Below are positions 27,376-35,608 of a stretch of 35,608 nt of DNA, in pieces. Within the stretch, counting starts at the first letter, position 1. Every line of letters begins with the position of its first letter. Both the position numbers and the translations under genes were made by a program. The notes beneath the pieces were generated by a model. The model did not search any database and had not been told where the DNA came from. It saw only the letters and a program-made list of their open reading frames with translations. This DNA comes from Chara braunii (taxonomy: Eukaryota; Streptophyta; Charophyceae; Charales; Characeae). The DNA lies in the NCBI GenBank assembly GCA_003427395.1, contig BFEA01000005.1, forward strand, positions 7,846,820 through 7,882,427, in the 5' to 3' direction.

Positions 27376-28986
27376 ATGGCAGAGGTTGCAAGCCCGTGCC
27401 TAGCTAGCTATCCAGAGACTGCTTGTGTTAGCGTCTCTCTAGGCACGTCCCTCACAGGCGTGGCAGAAGAGCTGAAGGCGAGGATGCCAGCCTGGGCCAA
27501 AATGAAGAAGGAGAGTAAGGGACAACTAATCTTAGTTGATGTAGAAGTGTTTAGAGGCAGAGTAGGGGTCCTTATAGACTCAGGGGCTACCTGCAGTTAC
27601 ATTAGCCGTAGGGCGTTGAAGAAGTTGAAGCTAGGATTAAAAATCCAAAAGTTGGCAGACCCCATAGTTAGTGTCCTCGCAGACAACCGCACGATGCGAG
27701 TTGAGGACTACGTAGAGGGAGTCCAGGCATACTTTCGCCTAGAGAAAGATGGGAAGGTGGAGAAAGTTCTCCATTCCCTGACTCTCCTCGTTCAGGATGA
27801 CCTTCCTTTCGACATAGTGTTAGGAATGGATTGGGGAGAGGCAGCAGGGGCCACACTCCACTTAAGAGAGCATGAGTGTAGGCTTCCTAGTCCGTCAGGC
27901 GAGGTTAAGACTGCCTGCCTGTTTCATGCGTCAGGTGTAGATAACACCTTGGCACATTGCTGTCTCACTGCTCCCGCGTTCGCGCGACTAGTGAAAAAGG
28001 AGCAGTTAGAGGATCAGGTCTTCGTAGTGTATGTGAGGCATGCCACTAAGGCTGAGGAAGGAGATAGTTCCACAGACCCAACCATTGCCAAGCTGCTGGA
28101 GGAATTCAAAGACTTGATTGAGTCGCCGACAGGAGTAGTGTCGCGACCCATCCAGCACAGGATAGAGATAGAGTCTGGCAGTAGGACTCCTAAGGGAGCA
28201 GTCTACATGATGACCCCTAGAGAGTTAGAGGAGCTACACAAGCAGTTAGACGAGCTCCTCGCGAAAGGTTGGATCAGACCCAGTTTGTCTCCTTTTGGAG
28301 CACCAGTCCTGTTTGTCCCCAAGAAGGAAGGAGAGCTTCGTATGTGTATAGACTATAGGGGTTTGAATGCGATTACTGTGAAGAATGCTGAACCGCTGCC
28401 CCGGATAGACGATCTTCTAGATTGGGTGCAGGGTTGTAAGTATTTCTCTAAGATAGATTTGAAGTCCAGATATCATCAGATAGAGGTCCATCCTGATGAC
28501 CAGTACAAGACTGTGTTCCGGACTAGATACGGGCATTATGAGTTCATAGTGATGCCCTTTGGACTAACCAACGCGCCAGCCACCTTTCAGCGTTGTATGA
28601 ATGATCTGTCCAGACCATGGTTAGACAAGTTTGTCGTAGTTTATCTAGACGATATATTAGTTTTCAGCAGGACCCTCCAAGAGCACCAGGGTCATTTGAG
28701 GCAAGTCTTGGAGAAGCTGAGAGAAGCTAACTTCAAGATTAACGCGAAGAAGTGCGAGTGGGCCAAGACACAAGTCCTATACTTGGGCCACGTGTTAGAC
28801 GGAGTTGGTATTAAGCCAGAGGACAACAAGATAGCGGCAATTAGAGACTGGCCAATGCCCCGCACATTGATAGAGTTGCGGTCGTTCTTAGGCCTAGCTA
28901 ACTACTATAGGAAGTTCATGAGGAACTTCTCTACTATCGCCGCTCCCTTGCGCAGGTTGCTAAAGAAAGAGGCAATCTGGCAATGA
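27376..28986 (+). pseudogene. pol: pol of element C: protease and reverse transcriptase
   Basis: Protease: VLIDSGATCSYI with Asp68 intact, and DLPFDIVLGMDW about 80 residues on. [55 protein letters not shown] (first Asp; relatives have Gly where this Arg stands), FIVMPFGLTNAPATFQRCMN, VVVYLDDILVF (YLDD intact), VLYLGHVLDGVGIKP, LRSFLGLANYYRKFMRNFS. It ends in TGA at 28984 in place of the Trp expected in IWQW. Apart from that stop, the RT looks complete. Confidence 0.92.
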
Positions 28987-29328
28987 GACAAAGACTGTAC
29001 GTCTGCGCTAAAGAAGTTAAAGCGCGCATTGATAGAGTACCCTATCATCAAAGCAGCTGATCCGTCTTTTCCATTTGTCGTTACCACGGACGCAAGTCAG
29101 TATGGTATAGACGCCGTGTTACAGCAGAATGACGACAATGGCTACAGACCCGTAGAGTTCATGTCAGCGAGGATGCCCTCAGAGAAGGTTGCCACCTCGA
29201 CGTACGAGAGGGAACTCTACGCTCTCAGGCAGGCTTTAGAGCACTGGAAGCATTATCTGCTTGGGAGGCACTTCAAAGTATACTCAGACCACGAAACTCT
29301 TAGATGGTTAAAGACCAGGCCAAGATGA
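28987..29328 (+). pseudogene. pol: pol of element C: RNase H
   Basis: Continues in frame after the stop at 28984: ALKKLKRALIEYPIIKAADP, TTDASQYGIDAVLQQ (Asp), TYERELYALRQAL (Glu), YSDHETLRWLKT (Asp). The frame ends in TGA at 29326; a one-base indel near 29310-29320 moves the rest to the next frame. It would degrade the RNA of RNA-DNA hybrids during cDNA synthesis. Confidence 0.9.
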
Positions 29329-30968
29329 CACCTAAGTTAATTAGGTGGGCCGCTGAGATAGACCAGTATGACTTTGAGCTCAAACCGGTCAAAGGCAAGC
29401 ACAATGTAGTTGCGGATGCTCTAAGTAGGAGATCAGACTACTTTGGAGCTATAGTACATTATCTGGATATAGGGAAGGACTTGCAAGAGAAAGTCAGACA
29501 AGCGTATGCGCAGGACCCTATCTATAGTGAGCTTCTCAAGAGAGTTAAGGAGGCCCCAGAGACCGAACCAGACTACCACACTACTGAGGGACTATTGTTT
29601 GACAAGACTAATATAGTAGACCGCCTGTGCATCCCCAACAGTGAGGAGATCCGTAGTCTAATCCTAGGGGAATGGCATGATACAGAGGGACACTTCGGTT
29701 GGCAGAAGACTTTAGCCAATCTCATGCGTGCGTATACCTGGCCAGGGATGAAATCTGATTGTATAGAGTATGTTCGCAGTTGCAAAGTTTGCCAGCGAAA
29801 CAAGACCACTAGGCGCCCCCCTCTAGGTCTTCTCAGACCCTTGCCTATTCCATACCAGCCGGGAGACTTAGTCTCCATTGATTTTATGGATCTCGGTGTC
29901 AAGACTAGACACGGCCAGAGTCAAGTCATGGTCATAGTTGACCGATTTAGCAAGTATGTTGTTTTTGTTCCCTTGCCTGCAGAGGCCCGTACGGATTTAG
30001 TTATACGAAAGTTCTTTGACTTTTAGGTTAGTGAGAATGGAGTCCCGTTGTCAATAGTTAGCGATAGGGATAGTCGTTTCACCAGCCAGAACTGGCAAGA
30101 ACTCATGGGAGTTTACGGATCTAAGTTGTTGATGTCGTCTGGCCGCCACCCAAAGACCAACGGTCAGACCGAGCAAATGAACAAGATCCTACAGCAAGTT
30201 CTACGCATGTACATTAGACCCGACCAGATCAATTGGGACGAGATGTTACCTAATGTAGCTAGCGCATACAATAACAACGTGCATCTGTCCACCTGTTGCA
30301 CTCCCAATGAGCTGCAGAAGTCCTTTAGACCGCGTAGACCATTCGAAGGACTGAATCGGGATCAGGTTCACAGGTTACCGCCCGGTACCAGGGAGTTTGC
30401 GATACAACACGAGAAAGAATTAGCTACCGTTGTTGAAAACATCGGGAAGGCCCAGCACAGAATGATAGAACAGGCTAATAAGCACCGTCGCCCCTCGCAG
30501 TTCCAGGTAGGCGACTTAGTCTGGGTCAAGTCTAAAGAGTTTGCACCTGAGGAGCACATCTCGCAGAAGTTACTACCTGCATATAGAGGACCGTGGTCGG
30601 TTCTAGAAGTCAAGGGTGGAGAGGATGGGCCGTCCTACACAATAGAGATTCCAACACACCTCCACACTTATCCTGTATTCCATGCCTCAAAGTTGTTGCC
30701 ATGTGTCACAAGTCCACACTTCCCCTCAAGAAGATCCATGATCCCGCCGGATATGGATGGAAGATATGACATTGACGACATTGTAGATGAAGATGTGTTC
30801 AGGACAGGAGGTAGAGGTCGTCCACAGAAACAGTATAAGGTCCGGTTTGCTTATCAGGAGCCGGAAGACGACCGCTGGTTCACTAGAACAAAACTTTTAG
30901 AAACAACTCCCAACATAGTCAGAGCCTATGAGCGCGATAAGAAGGGTAAAGGTCCTGCCTTGGACTGA
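29304..30968 (+). pseudogene. pol: pol of element C: RNase H end, integrase and chromodomain-like tail
   Basis: MTPKLIRWAAEIDQYDFEL and ADALSRR close RNase H. Integrase: HHCC finger (EWHDTEGHFGWQKT; SCKVCQRNK), core Asp in SIDFMD, Asp in IVSDRDSRF, Glu in TNGQTEQMN. A TAG at 30024 lies between the two Asp. C-terminal part: FQVGDLVWVKSKEF, GPSYTIEIPTHLHTYPVFHA, IPPDMDGRYDIDDIVDED, GGRGRPQKQYKVRFAYQEPE, DDRWFTRTKLLETTPNIVRA. The YKV-F...DDRW...L pattern resembles a chromodomain fold but lacks the canonical STWEP box. The frame ends in TGA at 30966. Confidence 0.9.
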
Positions 30969-30993
30969 AATATTCTCGGAGGACCTCGAATTT

Positions 30994-31006
30994 AGGACGG
31001 CGGGAG
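30994..31006 (+). other. Polypurine tract of element C
   Basis: AGGACGGCGGGAG directly before the 3' LTR. Confidence 0.75.
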
Positions 31007-31842
31007 TGAAACGGTTTTCACCTCTTTGCAGTAGCAGACGCAGATCCTAGGGTTCGATCCCNAGACCTTGCCCTACCTNTGTNCANTACCTGTGTAGNCC
31101 CCGAGAGTTGAACCTGTGACCTGTGTATTTGTAAACAGTTGGTAGGCTGTCATAGGTCCGTAGGTAGCAGGGGTTCGATCTGTAGACCTGTAGAATAGAA
31201 GTCTTAGTTGTAGCCCTTCTAGAAGGTCAGCAAGTGGGCAAGTGGGCAAGTGGTGAGTCAAGTGGTGGACTAACTGCAGTGCAATTGCAGTACGACCTCC
31301 GTAGGTTAGCAATGAGTCCCCACTCAGTCAGCGGTAAGGTCCAGTCAGTCCCAGTCCGGTTCAGCAAGTACCACATGGGACTGTGAGCACCATGGGCCGA
31401 TGGCGAAGGGCAGACCAACGAGTTTCAGAAGTATAAATCAAGAGGCAGCGCCCAGCCATTCATTCATTCCTGCGTGAGCCATGCGGAAGCGTTGCCACAA
31501 CGACTTGTGCAAGGAGGTCTGCAGTGAGCCCGAAGCTGAAGTGGGCGAGAGAGAAGGAGCGTAGCATAGCGATAGGGTAGTTGCGGCCATAGCTGCCATA
31601 GCTAGAGTTAGTGTGTAGCGAGTGTGTGTGTGTGCGAGTTCAGAGAGTCGCGTGTGGGATATCCAGGGTGATCCGGTGTATGTGAACAGTGAGTTGTTTG
31701 GGCACTGAGTCGCCAAAGCCAAGTGAAAGCGAACTCATATCTGGATGCCATATCTCTGAGTTTTGAGTGGGCGCATCTCGCCAGTTTGCTGCGCTGCTGT
31801 TTACATGCATGAAAAGTATGAATGAAAGTGAGTCTGATTGCA
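31007..31842 (+). repeat. 3' LTR of element C
   Basis: Matches 22938-23757 with roughly two to three dozen differences. Around 31062-31098 it has several Ns and a garbled repeat of CCTACCTGTGT, a low-quality join, which explains most of the extra length. Confidence 0.95.
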
Positions 31843-32115
31843 TTTTGTCCTAATTAGTACTAAAAGTGTGATTTTTATCCACCACTACCCTAATATTGAC
31901 CAACTAAGTATTCTTTCCTCGATTCTGTAACTAACAGGAAACTTCTTTGAACCTTCAGAAAATTGTTACTTCTGCAAGGAATATGAGTGTGAGCGATATA
32001 CATAAAACCAAGTTGGAAATCACACAGCTGTCCAAGTAGTCGTGTCCCAAGCAGAGAGTACAAATGCACCGAGAAAACCATCCATATAGAGCAATACAAT
32101 GAAGTAACGAGCCAA
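31843..32115. other. Strip between C and D, no recognised gene
   Basis: Continues the sequence into which C inserted (possibly the leader of E or host DNA). The minus strand is open for 81 codons, but the protein matches no family I know and has no start context or domain. Confidence 0.5.
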
Positions 32116-33025
32116 TGTTCAAGCCCGTAGGCCACACCAACACAATATCCAAAGTTGCTCTGCTCTGTCTGGCGCTCAGCGCCCAGCCTACTCTACCCGA
32201 CTATCCTACCTACAGCTGGTTCACGCAACAAGATCACTTCGACTCACGAAGACCAATGTACATGACTGCCAACACCATCGTCGACCTCTCTTCATGTACC
32301 AGGTACGTATCTCGTCACCCTCAATCAGACCTTGATTACCCCACACTCGCCTCCTTCCCTAAAGACCACTCAATCGCCCGCATTACCCCCTGGCGCCCAG
32401 CAGCCCGGCTATGGCCGCCTGCGCCCCGCTGCACTGCAGCGCCCCACTTCACCTCTACGCGCCCCGTCAGCGCCCTTAGCAGCAGCGCAACATCAAGCGA
32501 GAGCGCAACAGCACTTCCGCTTGCCAACACTGGCCAGAATGCCTGGCCTAGGCTGCCTCACTCCTTTTGTGGAAGTGGCAGCCTCCTGGATGCTGTGTGT
32601 GGCCTGGCTGGAAGCTACCAGACCCTGCGCCCAGGCCCGAGACTACAATTGAGGGCCTGGGCCCTTTACAGTTAGGCACGACCCAAGTCTCTGGACAGGG
32701 CTCCCAAGCAGGTGCGTCGGCACTACTGCTTTTGCCAAGGTCGAAGGCCTGCTTCCCAACGTATCGGCCCTACTTTGTGTATGTGTGCCCAGGTGCAATT
32801 GTCGGGCCTGGGCCAACTGTATGACGCAGAAATGTGAGGCTCACGCGTCTACTCAACCAACTGGCGTGCTGCGAGAGCCTGAATACCCACATATGGAAAT
32901 GTCGAATTTTGCCTCTCGAATATTCAGGTCCGCCTTCACTTAGGGCGGGCACTTTGGCTTGCTGGGGGCCTTAGCCCAAAACAATGTGATGTCTGATAGG
33001 GTCCCTTGAGGGCTTGTTCCTCACA
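32116..33025 (-). repeat. 3' LTR of element D (tentative borders)
   Basis: On the minus strand the D pol stop is followed by a purine tract and then TGTGAGGAACAAGC, a good LTR start. A matching end TTGAACA lies at 32116. The partner LTR is outside the window, so the length (~910 bp) and left border are tentative. The interior is GC rich with repeated CAGCGCC/GGCGCC words; the plus-strand open frames there show no domain. Confidence 0.5.
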
Positions 33026-33038
33026 TTCCATCCCCCTT
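33026..33038 (-). other. Polypurine tract of element D
   Basis: Minus strand AAGGGGGATGGAA immediately before the LTR start. Confidence 0.75.
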
Positions 33039-33063
33039 AGCTTCAAAAGTCCACTGAGATGCT

Positions 33064-33633
33064 TCAGGCTGGTGCCTTCCCCTTCAGTTTCTTATCATAA
33101 TCTGCCACGATCTCAGGAGCTGTCTTGACAAGTTCCTCCCTTGAAATCCATCGATCTTCCTTCGGATCAGTATGATGCCTGAAATGTACTTTGTACTCCC
33201 TCACAAGTTTGGGAGGTCCTCCCCTGCCAGGTGGCTTGGGGACAGGCGTGTCTCTGTGATCCAGGATGTCGTCGACGTCCACGTGGCCATCCATGGTTGG
33301 GGGCAGCATAGATCTCTGTGATGGAAACTGTGCTATCTCAGCGAAGGGTGCAAGGTTGGAGGCGTGAAAGACAGGGTAAGTGCGTAAGTGACCAGGGATA
33401 CGAATGACGTACGAGGGACCATCCAAATCATTTCCCACTATGTCTAAGACTTCCCAGGGACTGAAATACTGAGGCATTAGTTTCCTAGAGATGCCAAACT
33501 CCTGTCCCAACTCACTAGCCTTGACCCAGACACGTTCCCCTACCTGAAATGTGGACTGTCGGCCACGTTTGTTCTCAGAAGCAATCATAGCTTCCTGAGA
33601 TTTCTTGATATGTTCGACAGTCTGCTGCAACAA
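33064..33633 (-). pseudogene. pol: pol of element D: integrase C-terminus with chromodomain-like tail
   Basis: Minus strand: VEHIKKSQEAMIASENKRGR, FQVGERVWVKASELG, LMPQYFSPWEVLDIVGNDLD, GPSYVIRIPGHLRTYPVFHA, MLPPTMDGHVDVDDILDH, GRGGPPKLVREYKVHFRHHT, PKEDRWISREELVKTAPEIV. It shares with C the PPxMDG, GRGxP-K, YKVxF and EDRW signatures. The frame ends in TGA at 33064, just before the purine tract. Confidence 0.88.
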
Positions 33634-34003
33634 TTTCTCATACTGGACTCCAAATTTAATGGTTCCAGGAGTTGCAGCAGGTCAGTTTTCAGGCAGGAGG
33701 AAGTGTAGAGCAAATCTAGGCTTCCATCCCAGATGCAGTTGATTAGGACTGATGCGGTGGTGCTGTGTACAACGTTGTTGCACAGGCTGGCGATCAGAGG
33801 TAATTTCTCATCCCAGTCATCCTGGTTGGGCTTGATGTAATGCCTCAGCAGATGCTGCACCACTCGGTTCATCTGTTCAGCCTGCCCATTTGCTTCGGAA
33901 TGATTCCCAGAAGTCATTTGAAGTTGGCTGCCCATCTGTTCAGCGGCCTTCTTCCACATCTCGCTTGTAAAACGTACATCTCTGTCACTGACAATTGTCT
34001 TTG
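33585..34003 (-). pseudogene. pol: pol of element D: integrase core, second half
   Basis: Minus strand: TIVSDRDVRFTSEMW (second catalytic Asp, near 33985), SEANGQAEQMNRVVQHLLRH (catalytic Glu), YIKPNQDDWDEKLPLIASL, then a frame change near 33740 into the C-terminal part. The upstream half is one frame off, with the break near 34015. Confidence 0.85.
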
Positions 34004-35290
34004 TCAGGCACCCAGTACCATGAACAACTTGATGACGTGCTCAGTCCTGGCAGTCTCTGGCATGGCGATTAGTCTAGCGTACTTAGTGAACCTATCCACT
34101 ATGACGAAGATGTGCCTCTTGCCATTCTTGCTGGTCACGAGAGTATCCATGAAGTCAATGGAAATACTCTGCCCTGGGCCAGCAGGAATGGGTAGAGGCT
34201 TGAGTAACCCAAGCGGGGCTTGAGTCCGCGGCTTATCCCGCTGACAGACCTGAAAGGTCTCTACATACTTCTTTACATCGTCTAGCATGTTAGGCCACCA
34301 GAATCGCTGTACTAAATTAGCACTAGTCTTCTTATAGTCGAAATGTCCCATTGCGGCGTGGCATTCTCCTAAAAACAAACTACGCAAATCTTCCCTAGAT
34401 GGAACAACTAATCTCTTAAGCCCTGCCTTCTCAAGAAAGAGCAACCCATCCACCATCACAAACTCATCAGTGGTGGCCTCGTCTTTAGCCCGAAGTTTGT
34501 TGATGATGTTCATTGTGATGGGATCTTCCTTGTAGGCTTCCCCCAAAGATCGAGTCACGTTGTCAGATAAGCCAAACTCATAAATCAGCGCACCTAAGTA
34601 ATCTGCCCTCCTAGACAACGCGTCCGCAACCTTGTTGTATTCTCCCTTCACATAGTCTAGTTTGAAGTCATACTGATCTATGACTTCAATCCAGCGTTTG
34701 AGTGCATCGAAGAGAACTGGTTGGGTCTTGATCCACTTGGGGGTCTGATGGTCAGTTCTCAAGTAGAAGAACCTTCCTAACAGATAGTGCCTCCAGTGGA
34801 CAAGTGCCTTGTAGAGAGCGTAGAGTTCCCTCTCGTAGGTGGACTTTGCCAACTTCTTTGATGGCATCTTCTTGCTCATGTACTCGATCGGTCTCAACTT
34901 TTTCCCTTCCTGCTGAGCCACCAATGCTCCAATCCCATATTGGCTTGCGTCAGTGGTTACAACAAATGGCCTTTGCGGGTCGGGTACCATGAAAACCTCA
35001 TGGTGCGTGAGAGTATGGTTCAAATGCTTGAAAGTTGCCTCACACTCGTCGGTCCAGTCCCATGGTGTGTCAAGTCGAGTTAGATCAGTCAAGGGAGATG
35101 TGATCGTGCTATAATTCTTTACAAAGTTGTGGTAATAACCACACATCCCCAAGAATGATCTGACCTCAGTCGCAGACGGGGGTCGTGGCCAGTCACACAT
35201 GCTAGCCACCTTAGCATCTTCGGGCCTAATACCATCCGCGGATACTTCATGACCCAAATACAAGATTTGAGTGCGACCGAACTCGCATTT
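34004..35290 (-). pseudogene. pol: pol of element D: RT thumb, RNase H, integrase finger and core start
   Basis: Minus strand: ILYLGHEVSADGIRPEDAKV, VRSFLGMCGYYHNFVKNYST, RNase H with TTDASQYGIGALVAQ, TYERELYALYKAL, RTDHQTPKWIKTQP and ADALSRRADYLGAL (all acidic residues kept), integrase finger ECHAAMGHFDYKK and YVETFQVCQRDK, where the first Cys of the CC pair has become Phe, then SIDFMDTLVTSKNGK with the first catalytic Asp and FVIVDRFTKYARLI. The frame ends near 34004. This is the longest open frame of D. Confidence 0.9.
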
Positions 35291-35298
35291 CTCTGCGT

Positions 35299-35608
35299 TT
35301 ATCTTATACTTGTGCTGCCGAAGGAGTGAAGTACTTTGTCTACATGTTGAGCATGCTCCTCGACAGTTCTACTAAAGATAAGTATATCGTCGAGGTACAC
35401 GACGACGAACTTATCCAAGTAGTCATGGAAGATCCTATTCATGGCGTGCTGAAATGTACCCGGCGCATTGCAAAGGCCAAAGGGCATCACCACAAACTCG
35501 TACAGACCATACTTAGCCAGTCTAACGGTCCTCCCATTAGGCAACTCGTGCTTCAACACCTTCTTGTCCCAGTCAAACTGGGGCTTGGCAACCTCAAGGT
35601 AGTACATG
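35299..35608 (-). pseudogene. pol: pol of element D: reverse transcriptase palm (cut by the window edge)
   Basis: Minus strand: VRLAKYGLYEFVVMPFGLCN, APGTFQHAMNRIFHDYLDKF, VVVYLDDILIFSRT with YLDD intact, then HVDKVLHS. A small indel near 35325 shifts the frame; the continuation LRQHKYKINAEKCEFGRTQ is in the frame of the next piece. The open end at 35608 is the window border and not a real terminus. Confidence 0.9.

Larger units (their letters stand above)
22938..31842 (+). mobile_element. Element C: Ty3/gypsy retrotransposon, relatively young but broken
   Basis: LTRs of 820 and 836 bp (TGAAACGG...GATTGCA), exact plant-type iMet PBS, leader with a 325-N gap, gag with coiled coil and CCHC knuckle, pol with protease, RT, RNase H, integrase and a diverged chromodomain-like tail, and a polypurine tract. 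The flanks share only TTTT (GTTTT left, TTTTG right), so the target duplication is weak. LTRs differ by only a few percent by eye. Coding parts contain four in-frame stops and three or so frameshifts. Sister of element A by protein sequence. Confidence 0.93.
32116..35608 (-). mobile_element. Element D: 3' part of a Ty3/gypsy retrotransposon
   Basis: RT, RNase H, integrase and chromodomain-like tail in order on the minus strand, then purine tract and LTR. The 5' part (gag, protease, 5' LTR) lies beyond the right edge. Same general lineage as C and A but clearly different in sequence. Confidence 0.9.

Noticed and set aside
12605-30026. Reassignment of TAG/TAA to glutamine, as in some ulvophyte algae
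   Set aside because: The frames also contain TGA stops and real frameshifts, and element B's pol ends in TAG after its chromodomain; decay explains all of it.
31890-32135. 81-codon minus-strand frame with hydrophobic stretches, considered as a host exon
   Set aside because: No recognisable domain, no convincing splice sites on both sides, single short frame.
32115-32675. 186-codon plus-strand frame Ala/Ser/Pro rich
   Set aside because: Lies in the presumed LTR of D, GC-rich repeat words, no domain; not supported as a gene.

Overview
The window is a eukaryotic, intergenic 'retrotransposon graveyard'. I see no convincing host protein-coding gene. It is filled with Ty3/gypsy-type (Metaviridae-like) LTR retrotransposons and small DNA-transposon derivatives, nested in one another. 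The evidence for a eukaryote, most likely of the green lineage, is the tRNA-iMet-type primer binding sites, the chromodomain integrases, the long LTRs, the many microsatellites and the N gaps. A charophyte or other streptophyte with a large repeat-rich genome (for example a Chara-like alga) fits, but that is an inference and the species is not identified.

Layout. (1) 1-1403: left end of element F on the minus strand ((ATCA)n leader, PBS, one LTR of about 1.27 kb). (2) 1404-1491: a short strip with a decayed tRNA-like sequence. (3) 1492-20400: element A on the plus strand (LTRs, iMet-like PBS, broken gag and pol). A carries at least four later insertions: a 492-bp GC-ended DNA element in the leader (3563-4054), a 177-bp TTAA-flanked MITE in gag (5251-5427), a ~171-bp insertion in the reverse transcriptase (7301-7471), and the whole 9.6-kb chromovirus B (9085-18687) in the integrase. 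B has a perfect 5-bp target duplication and itself carries a second copy of the GC-ended DNA element (10848-11124). (4) 20617-22937: 5' LTR, PBS and leader of element E. (5) 22938-31842: element C, a relative of A with more similar LTRs, inserted in E's leader. (6) 31843-32115: unassigned. (7) 32116-35608: 3' part of element D on the minus strand, running off the right edge.

How the pieces relate. A, C and D share one type of pol: protease or RT, RNase H, an integrase with HHCC and DDE parts, and, where readable, a PPxMDG...GRG-P...YKV...DRW tail that looks like a diverged chromodomain. B is a different lineage with a canonical chromodomain (YKVKW...STWEP) and a very C-rich coding strand. All elements whose gag-pol can be read contain stops and frameshifts, so none looks autonomous as assembled. 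By eye the LTR pair of C differs least, B more, and A is the oldest, which agrees with the nesting order.

Most interesting points: a two-copy family of DNA elements with CCCGGG-rich variable ends, a shared ~110-nt core and 8-bp target duplications; insertions whose removal restores A's reading frame; ACGTGGC arrays in A's LTR and leader and a TTGACC array in C's leader; long 13/14-bp-arm palindromes in two unrelated LTRs; a PBS variant shared by B, E and F, with A one base further away; and two exact 95-bp duplications flanking single Ns that are assembly artefacts.
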